NCBI GenBank assembly: GCA_020632875.1
Contig: JACKET010000001.1
Coordinates: 682,001-746,000 of the forward strand
Origin: Alphaproteobacteria bacterium
GTDB taxonomy: Bacteria > Myxococcota_A > UBA796 > GCA-2862545
Reading direction: 5' to 3'
Length of the DNA stretch: 64,000 nt
Shown here: positions 1 to 9,572 of the stretch, piece by piece
Layout: every line of letters begins with the position of its first letter
How positions within the stretch are numbered: the stretch's first letter is position 1
Translations under genes and position numbers: made by a program
The notes under the pieces: generated by a model
Told to the model about the DNA's origin: nothing
Databases searched by the model: none
What the model saw: only the letters and a program-made list of their open reading frames with translations

Positions 1-1
1 C

Positions 2-1252
2 GGGCCCGGTGCTGCCGCGGCCTCCGCCATGCTGGCCGTGATGGTGGACCAGCAGCTCGAGACCCGCGCGATGGGCACCGAGGTGCTGCGGCGGTACCGC
101 GAGCTCAACGCGCTGAGCTCCCTCGAGCGGCGGCTGGCGACCTGCTTCACCGTGCAGGACGTGGCCTCGACGACCCTCGACGAGCTCTTGCGCTTCTTCG
201 ACGCCGAGGCGGGCGTGGTGCTCGAGTGGCCCACCGGTGCGGCGGTGCCGACGACCCTCGCGCGCCGCGGGGCCGTCGGGTCCGACGCGATGGCGCTCGC
301 GCACCGCGTGGCGACCGCCAGCCACGGCGAGCACGTGTGCGCGGGGGTCCGGGCGATGCTGTGCGCGCCGCTCCTCGACCGCGACCAGGGGGTCGTGGTG
401 CTGGTCGGGTCCGGCTGGAGCGAAGCCGACCTCACGCCGCTCCAGACCGTCGCCGGGCGGCTCGCCGCCGCCCTCCGGTCGGTCGAGGCCCACGAGCGGC
501 GCGCCCGCGTCAGCCAGGCGCTGCTCGAGATGCAGCGCACCCGCGCGCTCGAGGAGAGCCGCGCGAAGAGCACGTTCCTCGCGAACATGAGCCACGAGCT
601 CCGCACGCCGATGAACGCCATCCTCGGGTACGCCGACCTGCTGCGCGAAGAGGCCAGCCACGCGCCCGAGATGGCGTGGATGGTCGAGGACCTCGATCGC
701 ATCCGGAGCTCCGGGCAGCACCTGCTGGGGCTCGTCTCGGCCGTGCTCGATCTCGCGAAGGTCGAGTCGGGCGGGGTGGAGCTGGCTCCGGCCCGCACCG
801 ACCTCCGCTCGCTGTGCATGCAGGTCGCGTTCAGCGTCGCGGGAGTCGCTGCGGAGCACGGCAACCGCCTCGAGATCCGCGTCCCCGACGGTGAAGAGCT
901 GCTCGTGGACGCCGCGCGCCTGGAGCAGGTCCTCCAGAACCTCCTGTCGAACGCGGTGCGATTCACCGAGAACGGGCAGGTGGTCGTGGGCTTCGAGCGG
1001 GCCGACGGGACCGCGCGGATCCGCGTTTCCGACGACGGCGTGGGGCTCTCCGAGGCCCAGCAGACCGAGGTGTTCGACGAGTTCGCCCAGGCGCGGCGCC
1101 GGGTCCGCCCGGGGGACGGGCGCACCGGCCTCGGGCTCGCGATCTCGCGCCAGCTCTGCCGGGTGATGGGCGGCGATCTCACCGTCACCAGCGAGCCGGG
1201 AGCGGGGTCGACGTTCGTCGTCCACCTGCCCGAGGGCGGCCCGCCCCCCTGA
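2..1252 (+). CDS. Sensor histidine kinase, GAF-like + HisKA + HATPase (5' end outside window)
   Basis: Cytoplasmic-type sensor histidine kinase. Numbering from the first ATG at 29, a coiled segment (about 1-40) leads into a GAF-like region (about 41-150), then a HisKA dimerisation box with the phospho-acceptor His189 in a SHELRTPMNAILG context, and an HATPase domain with the N box (NLLSNAVRF, about 305), G1 (DDGVG, about 335) and G2 (TGLGLAI, about 367). All catalytic motifs are present, so the kinase should be active. The frame stays open from base 2 with no stop and no Shine-Dalgarno before ATG 29. The N-terminal coil looks like the middle of a longer sensor, so the true start is probably upstream of the window. 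No response regulator follows within the window. The signal sensed cannot be told. Confidence 0.85.
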   Translation, partial: GPGAAAASAMLAVMVDQQLETRAMGTEVLRRYRELNALSSLERRLATCFTVQDVASTTLDELLRFFDAEAGVVLEWPTGAAVPTTLARRGAVGSDAMALAHRVATASHGEHVCAGVRAMLCAPLLDRDQGVVVLVGSGWSEADLTPLQTVAGRLAAALRSVEAHERRARVSQALLEMQRTRALEESRAKSTFLANMSHELRTPMNAILGYADLLREEASHAPEMAWMVEDLDRIRSSGQHLLGLVSAVLDLAKVESGGVELAPARTDLRSLCMQVAFSVAGVAAEHGNRLEIRVPDGEELLVDAARLEQVLQNLLSNAVRFTENGQVVVGFERADGTARIRVSDDGVGLSEAQQTEVFDEFAQARRRVRPGDGRTGLGLAISRQLCRVMGGDLTVTSEPGAGSTFVVHLPEGGPPP

Positions 1253-1257
1253 CCGGT

Positions 1258-1959
1258 ATGCTCGGTCCGGGAGATTCGCTGAACGTTCGCGACGCATCGC
1301 TGATCGCTGCGGCTCAGGCGTTCCTCCCCGGCGTGATCGCGGGGAGCCTGGTGCTGGGCACCGGTCTGTCCGACCCCGGCGAGATGGGTGCGATGGCGGT
1401 GATCGGGTCCGTCCTCCACCTGCTGGCCTCCCGCGCCATCCGCGACGGCTGGTACGCCCGGATCCACGTCCCCGGCCCGTGGCACTGGGAGGAGCTCGAC
1501 GACGGCATCCGGGTGCGGTGGATCGACCCGGCCGTGCAGATGACCGAGCAGCTGCCGATCGCCCTGGGCTTCGCGGCCGGCTGGGTGCCCGCTGCGCTGG
1601 CGTTCGCGCCGGCGAACGACCGACCGGGCATCCTGCTCGCCTCCAGCATGCTCGCGGGGCTCGTCGGCCTCGTGTCGTACTTCGCGATGCGCGAGCGGGG
1701 CTCCCGGCAGGTCGTGCTCCACAACCGCACCCTCGACATCGACGGCGAGTCCGTCGTGATCCTCGATCCGGCCGACCAGATCGCGCGCTCGGGCGACGTC
1801 CTCGTCCTCCGCGACTCCACGCGCACGCTGCGCCTCCAGGCCCGCGAAGAGCTCGTCGTGCGGCTCGAGGCGCGCCTCCACGCCATCCCGCCCCGCGCGG
1901 GCGGCCCCGAGGACGTTCCGGCCCCGCTGCGCGCGCTCCAGTCCGACGGGGCGTCATGA
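1258..1959 (+). CDS. Hypothetical multipass membrane protein
   Basis: Unrecognised 233-aa protein. About four hydrophobic segments are visible (roughly residues 14-38, 43-61, 100-120 and 124-144), followed by a soluble C-terminal domain of short beta-like strands (LDIDGESVVI, LVLRDSTRTL) that could be a PH-like fold. ATG 1258 lies 5 bases after the kinase stop, and the gene overlaps the next one by ATGA, so the three are probably co-transcribed. The downstream gene product has the same plan (helices first, beta-rich C-terminus with LLEIEG), suggesting the pair are distant paralogs. Function unknown. Confidence 0.7.
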   Translation: MLGPGDSLNVRDASLIAAAQAFLPGVIAGSLVLGTGLSDPGEMGAMAVIGSVLHLLASRAIRDGWYARIHVPGPWHWEELDDGIRVRWIDPAVQMTEQLPIALGFAAGWVPAALAFAPANDRPGILLASSMLAGLVGLVSYFAMRERGSRQVVLHNRTLDIDGESVVILDPADQIARSGDVLVLRDSTRTLRLQAREELVVRLEARLHAIPPRAGGPEDVPAPLRALQSDGAS

Positions 1960-2897
1960 GCGAAGCCCGCGCGGACCTGCACCTCTCGACCCCGCTCGGG
2001 AGGCTCCTCCTGGCGACGCTCCTGATGGCGGCGAACCTCCCGTTCTGGGGGGCTGTCGCGGTCGGCGTGGCCGTCGCGTTCGTGCATCCGATCCCGGGGC
2101 TGCTCGTGATGGCGTGCGGGCTGCCCCTGTCCGCTGCCGTGGCCGGTTGGGTCGCTGCGCGCTTCGGCCGGGTCGGGGGGAACCTCGCTTTCCTGCCCGG
2201 CGTGTCCGAGCTGGACGGCAAGCGGGTGGTGGGGCTCCGGAACTGGTCCGTCGAGGACGGGTGGCTGGAGGCGGGGACGCGAACGGGCCCCGAGATGCGC
2301 TTCGGATCGCGGGAGGAGGTGGGCGAGGCCGTTCGCCGGCTCTCGGTGTTCCCGGGCGTACAGAGCCACCTCGAAGACCGCATGGACGGCTTCACCGGCG
2401 CCTGTGAGGCGCGGGAGGCCCGTCTGGACAGGCTCTTCGCGATCCCGTGGGCGGCGCTGTCGGTCGGGTCGGGGTTCCTGCCGTTCGTCTTCGTGGAGCC
2501 CGGCGACCCGGTGTCGATCCTGATGCTCGGAGCCCTGCTCGCGTTCCTGACGCTGATCATCGCGCTCCCGGCGGCGGGCGCGGGCGTGATGGTCGCCGAG
2601 ATCCTGGCCCGGTACCCGAAGGTCTCGCTGTCGATGCGGGGGAACCTGCTGGAGATCGAAGGGCCGCTGTCCACGACCCGCCTCCTCGTCGACGACCCGC
2701 GCGGGGTCGTGTTCACGCCCCACACCGCGGGCACGTGCGTCGCGATCCCCACGAAGGACGGTCCCATCCGGCTCGTCTGCACGCGGCCCTTCGCCGCGGC
2801 GCTCCAGGAACGCCTCGGCCGGCTGCGCCCGCTGGAGGGCAGCATCGAGCTCGTGCCCGAGCCGCTGCGCCGGGTGCGCGCGGCCGCATCGGAGTGA
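1956..2897 (+). CDS. Hypothetical membrane protein with C-terminal beta domain
   Basis: Unrecognised 313-aa protein. The start is ATG 1956, which overlaps the preceding TGA as ATGA; the longer upstream reading frame is an antisense-like shadow of the previous gene. Two or three N-terminal hydrophobic segments (about residues 15-65), a soluble stretch, two further membrane segments (about 165-220) and a C-terminal beta-rich domain are visible. It shares this plan with the upstream gene, to which it is translationally coupled, so the two may form one complex in the inner membrane. No enzymatic motif is seen. Confidence 0.7.
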   Translation: MSEARADLHLSTPLGRLLLATLLMAANLPFWGAVAVGVAVAFVHPIPGLLVMACGLPLSAAVAGWVAARFGRVGGNLAFLPGVSELDGKRVVGLRNWSVEDGWLEAGTRTGPEMRFGSREEVGEAVRRLSVFPGVQSHLEDRMDGFTGACEAREARLDRLFAIPWAALSVGSGFLPFVFVEPGDPVSILMLGALLAFLTLIIALPAAGAGVMVAEILARYPKVSLSMRGNLLEIEGPLSTTRLLVDDPRGVVFTPHTAGTCVAIPTKDGPIRLVCTRPFAAALQERLGRLRPLEGSIELVPEPLRRVRAAASE

Positions 2898-2932
2898 GCG
2901 TGGCTCGCGGCGCGCGCCTCCCTTAGGAGTGC

Positions 2933-5344
2933 GTGTCGCCCGGAGTGAACGTGATCGTCATGAAGTTCGGCGGGACCAGCGTGGGGTCCCGGGAGCGCCT
3001 GGAGCGCATGGCCGGCCTCGTCGCCGCGGACGCGCGTCCGAAGGTCGTCGTCGTCTCCGCCATGGCCGACACCACCGACCGCCTGCTCGCCGCAGGCCGA
3101 CACGCCGAGCAGGGCGACTGGCCGGCCGCGCAGCGCGAGCTGTCGACAATCGAGGCCCTGGCGCTCGGTGCGACCGACGACGCGTCGTGCCAGGTCGCCA
3201 CCCGCGCGCTGCTCGCCGAGCTCTCGGGCCTGCTCCACGGCGTGCTGCTGCTCCGCGAGCAGACGCCGCGCAGCCGCGCCCTGCTGGCCTCGTTCGGCGA
3301 GCGGTTGTCGGTGGGCATCGCGAGCGCGCACCTGCGTGCCGTGGGCCTGCGCAGCCACCCGGTCGACGCGCGCGACATCGTGCGCACCGACGCGACGTTC
3401 GAAGAGGCGCGGGTCGACCTCGACACCACCGGAACCCTCGCGCGCAGCGCGCTGCTGGGGGCCGTCGAGAACGGCGAGGTGCCCGTCGTGACGGGGTTCC
3501 TCGGGTCCACGGCCGACGGGCTGACCACCGTGCTCGGCCGCAGCGGGTCGGACTACTCCGCGGCCCTGCTCGGCGCGGTGCTCGGCGCGGCCGAGATCGT
3601 CATCTGGACCGACGTGGACGGCATCCTCACGGCCGATCCGCGCCGGGTCCGCGAGGCCCGCACGCTGCGCGCGGTGAGCTACCGCGAGGCCGCCGAGATG
3701 TCGTACTTCGGGGCCAAGGTCATCCACCCGAAGACCATGGTTCCGGCGATGCACGACGGCATCCCGATCCGCATCCGGAGCACCTTCGAGCCCGATCTGC
3801 CGGGAACCGTGATCAGCAGCCAGACCTCCGACGTGCCGTTCGGCGTGAAGACGGTCACCTCGGTCGACGACCTGTCGCTGATCACCGTCGAAGGCCGCGG
3901 GATGGCGGGGCTCGTCGGCATGGCGCGGCGCATCTTCGACACGACCGAGCGCGTGGGCGTCAACGTCATGATGATCAGCCAGGCGAGCAGCGAGCAGTCC
4001 GTGTCGCTCGTGGTGCGCCAGGCCGACGCGAAGGCCCTGCACGACGGGCTCGCCGAGACCTTCGCGCTCGAGATCGAAGCGGGCCTGCTCGAGGGCATCC
4101 GCCAGGACGGGCCGGTCAGCGTGCTCTCGATCATCGGGCAGGGCATGGCCGGCACGCCCGGCGTGTCGGGCCGCCTGTTCGGCGCGCTCGGCCGGCTGCA
4201 CGTCAACGTGCTCGCCATCGCGCAGGCCGCCAGCGAGCTGTCGATCTCGGTGGCCGTCCGCACCGACCAGGTCGCGCGGGCCGTGCGCGCCGTGCACACC
4301 GAGTTCGGCCTCACGCGCATCGTGCACCTCGCGGTCTTCGGCGCCGGGCTCGTCGGTCGCACGCTGATGCGGCTGCTCGACGAGTCACGCGCGAGCTTCC
4401 CCGACCTCGACCTCCGGATCTCGCTCGTGGCCGACAGCAAGCGGTACGTGCTCGACGAGGACGGCATCGATCCGTCCACGGCCGCCGAGCGCCTGGCTGC
4501 CGGCGAGCCCCGTCCCGACGACGCGGTGCTCGTGGCGATGCTCGCGAGCCGCCGGTTCACCGACACCATCGTGGTCGACGTCACCGCCGCGCCGACCCAG
4601 CCCCTCCACAAGGCCGCGCTCGAGGCCGGGTTCCACGTCGTCACGGCCAACAAGGTCCCGCTGTCCGGCTCGATGGCGTCCTACCGCGAGCTCGTCACCG
4701 CGCGCGACGCGGCCGGCGCGCGCTACGGCTACGAGACGACCTTCGGCGCGGGCCTCCCGGTCCTGCACACCCTGAAGGAGCTCGTCGCCACGGGCGATAC
4801 GCTGCGCTGTGTCGAGGGCTGCTTCTCCGGCACGCTCGGGTTCCTCACGAGCCAGCTCGACCACGGCGTGCCGCTCGCCGAGGCCGTGCACGACGCCAAG
4901 GCGCGCGGCTTCACCGAGCCCGACCCGCGAGAGGACCTCTCCGGGCGCGACGTCGCGCGCAAGGCCCTCATCGTGGCGCGCGCCATGGGGCGGCGCCTCG
5001 AGCTCGACGACATCGCGCTCGAGCCGATGGTCCCGGGCCTGGAGGCCGGTCTCGACGTGGCGCTCGCGGAGTACGGCCCCGAGCTCGAGGCGCGCGTCGC
5101 CGAGGCCCGCGCGCGCGGCGGGGTGCTGCGCTACGTCGCCCGGATCGACGAATCCGGCGTGGCCGTCGGCCTGCGCGAGGTCCCGGCGACCTCGGCCATC
5201 GGGTCGCTGCAGGGCCCCGACAACATCCTGGTGTTCACGACCGCGCGGTACGCCGCCAATCCGCTCGTGGTGCGGGGGCCCGGCGCGGGTGCCGAGGTCA
5301 CGGCGGCCGGGGTGTTGGGGGACGTGCTCAAGATCGCGCGCTGA
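2933..5344 (+). CDS. thrA: Bifunctional aspartokinase / homoserine dehydrogenase
   Basis: Catalyses the first and third steps of the aspartate pathway to threonine and methionine: phosphorylation of aspartate, then NAD(P)H reduction of aspartate semialdehyde to homoserine. The N-terminus carries the aspartokinase signature KFGGTSVGS, and the kinase core continues to about residue 290. Two ACT-type modules follow (VEGRGMAGLVG, IIGQGMAGTPG), then a homoserine dehydrogenase domain with a Rossmann loop (VFGAGLVGRTL), VVTANKVPLSGS and the catalytic-region segment GYETTFGAGLPV. Its 803 aa is close to ThrA and MetL of enteric bacteria. GTG 2933 has AGGAG only 3 bases upstream; GTG 2951 (GGAG 5 bases upstream) or ATG 2960 would match family N-termini better. 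The ACT pair suggests feedback control by threonine, inferred from the family. Confidence 0.95.
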   Translation: MSPGVNVIVMKFGGTSVGSRERLERMAGLVAADARPKVVVVSAMADTTDRLLAAGRHAEQGDWPAAQRELSTIEALALGATDDASCQVATRALLAELSGLLHGVLLLREQTPRSRALLASFGERLSVGIASAHLRAVGLRSHPVDARDIVRTDATFEEARVDLDTTGTLARSALLGAVENGEVPVVTGFLGSTADGLTTVLGRSGSDYSAALLGAVLGAAEIVIWTDVDGILTADPRRVREARTLRAVSYREAAEMSYFGAKVIHPKTMVPAMHDGIPIRIRSTFEPDLPGTVISSQTSDVPFGVKTVTSVDDLSLITVEGRGMAGLVGMARRIFDTTERVGVNVMMISQASSEQSVSLVVRQADAKALHDGLAETFALEIEAGLLEGIRQDGPVSVLSIIGQGMAGTPGVSGRLFGALGRLHVNVLAIAQAASELSISVAVRTDQVARAVRAVHTEFGLTRIVHLAVFGAGLVGRTLMRLLDESRASFPDLDLRISLVADSKRYVLDEDGIDPSTAAERLAAGEPRPDDAVLVAMLASRRFTDTIVVDVTAAPTQPLHKAALEAGFHVVTANKVPLSGSMASYRELVTARDAAGARYGYETTFGAGLPVLHTLKELVATGDTLRCVEGCFSGTLGFLTSQLDHGVPLAEAVHDAKARGFTEPDPREDLSGRDVARKALIVARAMGRRLELDDIALEPMVPGLEAGLDVALAEYGPELEARVAEARARGGVLRYVARIDESGVAVGLREVPATSAIGSLQGPDNILVFTTARYAANPLVVRGPGAGAEVTAAGVLGDVLKIAR

Positions 5345-5459
5345 TCGACCGAAATCCCGTGCGCGCGCCCGCGCCCGTGCGCGTTCCCGGCAAGGGCGCA
5401 GGGCACTCGACACCCGGGACCGGCACCCGACACGCTCCAACGAGCGGTAGAATGACGGG

Positions 5460-6086
5460 ATGTGGCTCTTCGCCCTGGCGTTCGCCGCGGATCTCCCGCT
5501 GCCCGACCCGCACCCACCGCCTCGGTGGGGACGGCGGGACGTCGCCGTGGGCACGGCCGTCTGGCAGGTCGGGGAGAGCCACCGCCACGAGAAGTGGGTC
5601 GGCCGCGTGAACGTCAACGCGACGTACACCGCCGCGGTCGCGGGCCGCTGGCGGTTCGGCGTGCACGTCGGCTTCCAGAGCGTCCCGTACGGGCCCCCCG
5701 ACGCCATCGTCCGCGCGAACGTGGCGCGAATCGAGCCACGATTCGGCCCCCGTCTGGGCAGCGGCGGGGGGCGGCTGGACGTGGACCTCGCGCTCGGGGT
5801 CTCGGTCGAGCCGGGGCCGATGCCACTCGGCCCGGTGCTCTCGGTGTCGCCCAAGCTCTGGCTCGGCGAGGCACGGCGCACGTTCCTGGCGCTCGAGGCG
5901 AGGCTCGCGCCCTTTCGCTCGGTGACCTACGCCTACAGCTCCTGCCTGGAGTGGTGCGACGACCGGATCCTCACCAACCCCGGCGGGACCGGGCTGCTGG
6001 TGTCCGTCGGGCGATCCAGCCCGCGGGTCCAGGCGGTCCGACAGCCGGCCCCGTCTCAGTCGTTGTTGCCCATCGACAACAGGTAG
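5460..6086 (+). CDS. Hypothetical secreted, outer-membrane-like protein
   Basis: Unrecognised 208-aa protein that starts with a very short hydrophobic stretch (MWLFALAFA, then ADLP), a likely but atypically short signal peptide with no positive charge. The body alternates polar and hydrophobic residues (VNVNATYTAAV, RFGVHVGFQS, LDVDLALGVSV), as in a small outer-membrane beta-barrel. ATG 5460 is the only sensible start. The 3' end overlaps the convergent MopE-repeat lipoprotein gene by 31 bases, so the last ten residues are encoded opposite that gene's C-terminus. Function unknown. Confidence 0.6.
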   Translation: MWLFALAFAADLPLPDPHPPPRWGRRDVAVGTAVWQVGESHRHEKWVGRVNVNATYTAAVAGRWRFGVHVGFQSVPYGPPDAIVRANVARIEPRFGPRLGSGGGRLDVDLALGVSVEPGPMPLGPVLSVSPKLWLGEARRTFLALEARLAPFRSVTYAYSSCLEWCDDRILTNPGGTGLLVSVGRSSPRVQAVRQPAPSQSLLPIDNR

Positions 6087-7489
6087 GACTCGGTGCACGA
6101 CCAGGCGCCGTTGAGCACCTCGACCTCCACGAAGTGCAGGTTGCCGTCGTTGCTGCCCCACACGCCGGTGTTCTCGACCGACAGCACGCCGTCCTGCCAG
6201 GACGAATCGGTGTCGACGAGCACGGGCTCTGCGAACACGTTGTTGCGGTAGAGCCGCAGCGTCAGCTCGACGCCCGGCGGGATCGAGTCGATGCGCGCCC
6301 ACGCGCGGAAGTCGTCTTCGAACAGCGGGTCGGGGTCGTCGAACGTGTCCATCTCGAACCAGTCCGCTGCGTCGTCGGGTCCCGAGATCGTCGGCTGGAG
6401 CGTGGCGATCTCGTCGTCGTCGGCCACGCGGGGCGCGTCGTCGATGTCGTCGTTCGGCTCCCACGCGTCGCGCCAGGGGTCGTTCGTCACGCCGGAGCAG
6501 TCGTTGTCGAGCGCGTCGCACAGCTCGACCGCGTCGGGATTCACGTTGGCCCGGGTGTCGTCGCAGTCGCCGCCGCACACCGACCAGCCGTCCTGGTCGT
6601 CGTCGACGTTCTCGTCGAGGTGCGTGCCGTCGCAGTCGTCGTCTTCGAGGTTGCACAGCTCGGGCGCACCGGGGTGCGTGGTCGCGGAGGAGTCGTCGCA
6701 GTCGGTGTCGTCGGCCACGAAGCCGGCGGGAGGCGCGCACGCGTCGACCGGCGTGGCCTGGGCGTCGCCGTAGCCGTCGAGGTCGCCGTCGGGCCAGAAG
6801 GGCTCGGACGCCAGGCCCGGACCGTCGTCGAGGACGCCGTTGCAGTCGTCGTCGGTGCCGTTGCACGTCTCGGCGGCCCCGGGATGCACACCCGCATCGG
6901 CGTCGTCGCAGTCGCCGCCCGCGTCGGGACCGGTGCCGAGGCACCCGATCGTGAGGACGCTCTCGTCGCCGTACCCATCGCCGTCGGCGTCCGCGAAGCT
7001 CTCGATCCCGTCGACCGGGAAGTCGTCCGCGATGCCGGAGCAATCCTCGTCGACGCCGTCGCAGTGCTCGTCGGCGCCGGGGAAGATCGCCGGATCGGCA
7101 TCGTCGCAGTCGGAGTCGTCGAACACGGCGTCGGCGGGCATCGCGCAGCTGGTGGACGCCGCGCCCGCGCCGAACCCGTCGCCGTCGACGTCCCGGTGCC
7201 ACGCGACCGCCGAGCCGTCTTCGTCGATCGCGTCGTCGCAGTCGTCGTCGATGCCGTTGCACTGGTCGGGACGCCCGGGAGACACGCTCGGATCGAAGTC
7301 GTCGCAGTCGCCCGACACGCTCGAGAAGCCCGGCGGCACCTCGCACGACTCGCGCGTGCTGGTGATCACGCCGAACCCGTCGCCGTCGCGGTCCTCGAAC
7401 CAGAGCGAGGCCTCGCAGTCGGGCACCACGTCCTGATCGCGCGGGCCGGAGCACGTCACGAGGAGGATCAGCAAGACGAGCAGGATCAT
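6056..7489 (-). CDS. MopE-type acidic-repeat lipoprotein
   Basis: Exported lipoprotein of 477 aa. A lipobox (LLVTC, Cys13) ends the short signal peptide. Residues about 25-330 hold a series of MopE-type putative metal-binding repeats: D-x-D-x-DG(Y/F)G, CD(D)xD, P-G-x-x-E/D-x-CNGxDDDC. The family is named after the Methylococcus surface protein MopE; the acidic loops are generally taken to bind calcium or another metal. A C-terminal beta-rich domain (about 345-477) with one Cys follows and resembles a bacterial pre-peptidase-type or surface domain, but I cannot name it. It is transcribed away from a divergent beta-helix lipoprotein gene across a 99-base gap and probably sits on the cell surface. 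Confidence 0.85.
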   Translation of the reverse strand: MILLVLLILLVTCSGPRDQDVVPDCEASLWFEDRDGDGFGVITSTRESCEVPPGFSSVSGDCDDFDPSVSPGRPDQCNGIDDDCDDAIDEDGSAVAWHRDVDGDGFGAGAASTSCAMPADAVFDDSDCDDADPAIFPGADEHCDGVDEDCSGIADDFPVDGIESFADADGDGYGDESVLTIGCLGTGPDAGGDCDDADAGVHPGAAETCNGTDDDCNGVLDDGPGLASEPFWPDGDLDGYGDAQATPVDACAPPAGFVADDTDCDDSSATTHPGAPELCNLEDDDCDGTHLDENVDDDQDGWSVCGGDCDDTRANVNPDAVELCDALDNDCSGVTNDPWRDAWEPNDDIDDAPRVADDDEIATLQPTISGPDDAADWFEMDTFDDPDPLFEDDFRAWARIDSIPPGVELTLRLYRNNVFAEPVLVDTDSSWQDGVLSVENTGVWGSNDGNLHFVEVEVLNGAWSCTESYLLSMGNND

Positions 7490-7588
7490 CGGTTCTCCCG
7501 GGCCTCATGCTACCCCACCTCGGCGCGACCCACCCCGGCCAGCGAACGGGTCGCGTTACGGCTAGGGTCCGGTCCGGAGTCCTTCCCC

Positions 7589-9565
7589 TTGCGCGTGCAC
7601 GCCCATCCCCGATCGCCCCTCGTCCTGCACGTCGCCCTCGCGGTGCTCGCGATGGCGGGCTGCAAGCCGAAGCAGCCGGAGCCGCGGCCCCAGATCCTCG
7701 TCACGCCCTACGGCACGCCCGAGGTGTCGGGCTGCATCCCCGAGGTCGAGGTCCCGCTGCGGGCCACCGTCGATGCGGAGTCCGTCGGCCTCGCTGCGCA
7801 CTTCGAAGTCGACGGCGTGGTGCTGTGGGAGGGCACGCTCGTCCGCGACCTCGAGCTGACCGTGCCGTTCGCGACCTCCCAGAGCAGCGTGACCGGCACG
7901 TTCGTGTCGGGCGAAGCGCGCGGTGGCATCGTGTTCCCCGTGAACGTGCGGCCCGCAGAGCCGCCGACCATCGTGGCCTTCGGGCTCTACGACGGCGCGA
8001 GCATCGCCGAGGCCGGCGACGTGCCGCTGCTCGAAGAGGTCTCCGCGTGGCCGGGCTCCGTGTCGGTCGACCCCTACGGGTCGCTCGCTGCCCTGATCAC
8101 CGACAGCCACGCCGATCTCGGCAGCACCTTCGCGCTCGAGGTGCGGCGGTGCCCGACGGATGGCCCGTGCGTGCCGATGGAGGTCGAGGCGCTCGAGAAC
8201 GCCTGGCTCGTCGATCTCGAGCCGGTCGCCGAAGCGCGGTGCCTCGATCCCGCCGACCGTTCGCGCGACCGCTTCGAGCTCGAGGTCACCGGCACCTGCG
8301 GCACGAGCACGGCGTCGGTCTCGGCGCGCATGGTGCACGACGACTGCGACGGCGACGGCCAGCCCGTGGCGACGGACTGCGACGACGAGCAGGCCGCGCT
8401 CACGGGGCCCGGCGACATCGCGGCCGACGGCGTGGCGGCCGCCACGATCGAAGAAGCGCTCGCGGCCTCCGAGATCACCGTGTGCGGCGGCACGTTCTCG
8501 GGCGGCTGGGTGATCGACCACGACCTCGTGCTGCGCTCGACCGACGGGAAGGCCGTCATCGCCTCTCGCCCCGACATGCCCACCATCCGCATCGCGGCGG
8601 GCGCCGTCACCCTCGAGTCCGTGATCGTCGAGGGGGGCGACGGGGGCGCGGGGGGCGGCGCGATCGACGCGGCCGACGCGACGTCGCTGGTCCTCCGCGA
8701 CGCCGAGCTGCGCGACGGCACCGGCATCGACGGCGGAAACCTCCGCGGGCCGACGACCGGCGACCTCACGCTCGAGCGGGTCGTGATGACCGGTGGCTCC
8801 GCCGAGCGCGGCGGCAACGCGTTCATCTCGGGCGGTACGCTGTTCGAGGTCGACTCCACCGGGGGCACCGCCACGCTCGATGGCGGCGGGCTCTACGCGC
8901 AGGGCGCCTTCACCCTCGAGCGGGGCCTCTTCGAGGCGAACGTGGCGGCGCGCGGGGCCGGCGTGTTCGTCGACCACGCCGAAGCCGGCATCGGCGGCGT
9001 GTCGTTCGTCGAGAGCCACGCGACCGACGCGGGCGGCGCCATCGCCGCCGAGCTCACGGCCGGCCAGGTGCTCGAGCTCTACCCGGTGCCCGGGAACCCC
9101 TTCCAGTACGTCGACTTCGAGGTGTGCACGGCCTCCGAGGGCGGCGCGGTCTGGGTGTCGGGCGGCACGCTCGACTCCAACTTCACGGGCGTGTACGAGG
9201 CGGCCGCCGACGTGGGCGGGGTGTTCCGCACCATCGGCGCCACGTGGACCGACCGTTCCAGCGTGGCGCTCGCCGCCGAGGCCGAGCTCGACGGCGCGTT
9301 CGCGGCCATCACCGGCGGGACCGCCTCGATCCGGTTCTCCGACGTGCTCGCGTCGGGCGCCGACCGAGGCGGCGTGTTCGTCGACGGCGGGGCGGTCGTC
9401 GGTCTCGACTCCGTCGTGTTGAACGCGACCGGCTGCGGCGTGTGGATCGAGAGCGGCACCGTGACGAGCGACGCGGTGTCGGGCATCACCGACCCGGCCG
9501 ACGTGTGCGGGCCCGCCTTCGAGAGCCCGTACGCGTTCACCTGCACCCAGCTCGGCTGCCAGTAG
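7589..9565 (+). CDS. Beta-helix surface lipoprotein with one MopE-like motif
   Basis: Predicted 658-aa lipoprotein with lipobox LAMAGC near residue 24. The reading frame is open far upstream, but TTG 7589 has GGAG 10 bases upstream and gives a normal lipoprotein signal sequence; GTG 7595 is an alternative. Residues about 30-250 look like Ig-like strands. A single DCDGDGQP..DCDDEQAA acidic motif follows, and then about 380 residues of short Gly/Asp-rich turns with repeated V/L-x-G-G patterns, as in right-handed parallel beta-helix (pectate-lyase-like) proteins. No catalytic site is evident; such proteins are usually adhesins or surface enzymes. It converges on the SD-repeat lipoprotein gene with a 3-base gap. 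Confidence 0.8.
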   Translation: MRVHAHPRSPLVLHVALAVLAMAGCKPKQPEPRPQILVTPYGTPEVSGCIPEVEVPLRATVDAESVGLAAHFEVDGVVLWEGTLVRDLELTVPFATSQSSVTGTFVSGEARGGIVFPVNVRPAEPPTIVAFGLYDGASIAEAGDVPLLEEVSAWPGSVSVDPYGSLAALITDSHADLGSTFALEVRRCPTDGPCVPMEVEALENAWLVDLEPVAEARCLDPADRSRDRFELEVTGTCGTSTASVSARMVHDDCDGDGQPVATDCDDEQAALTGPGDIAADGVAAATIEEALAASEITVCGGTFSGGWVIDHDLVLRSTDGKAVIASRPDMPTIRIAAGAVTLESVIVEGGDGGAGGGAIDAADATSLVLRDAELRDGTGIDGGNLRGPTTGDLTLERVVMTGGSAERGGNAFISGGTLFEVDSTGGTATLDGGGLYAQGAFTLERGLFEANVAARGAGVFVDHAEAGIGGVSFVESHATDAGGAIAAELTAGQVLELYPVPGNPFQYVDFEVCTASEGGAVWVSGGTLDSNFTGVYEAAADVGGVFRTIGATWTDRSSVALAAEAELDGAFAAITGGTASIRFSDVLASGADRGGVFVDGGAVVGLDSVVLNATGCGVWIESGTVTSDAVSGITDPADVCGPAFESPYAFTCTQLGCQ

Positions 9566-9572
9566 GGCCTAC
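9562..9572. other. Palindromic stop-stop junction GTAGGGCCTAC
   Basis: The perfect 11-base palindrome GTAGGGCCTAC supplies the TAG stop of the beta-helix gene on the plus strand and the TAG stop of the SD-repeat lipoprotein gene on the minus strand, separated by GGC. The same 11 bases sit at another convergent junction at 13666-13676. It could be the tip of a bidirectional terminator, but no T-run follows on either side. Confidence 0.5.

Noticed and set aside
1314..2723. Long minus-strand open frame opposite the two membrane protein genes
   Set aside because: Composition is Arg/Pro/His-rich with no domain; it is the antisense of high-GC coding sequence.
2933..2960. Leader peptide for threonine attenuation upstream of thrA
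   Set aside because: The 35-base gap is too short and no Thr/Ile-codon-rich small frame or hairpin set is visible.
4385..7508. Long minus-strand open frames across the end of thrA and beyond
   Set aside because: Low-complexity Arg/Ala/Gly translation, no signal or domain, explained by third-position GC of the genes on the other frames.
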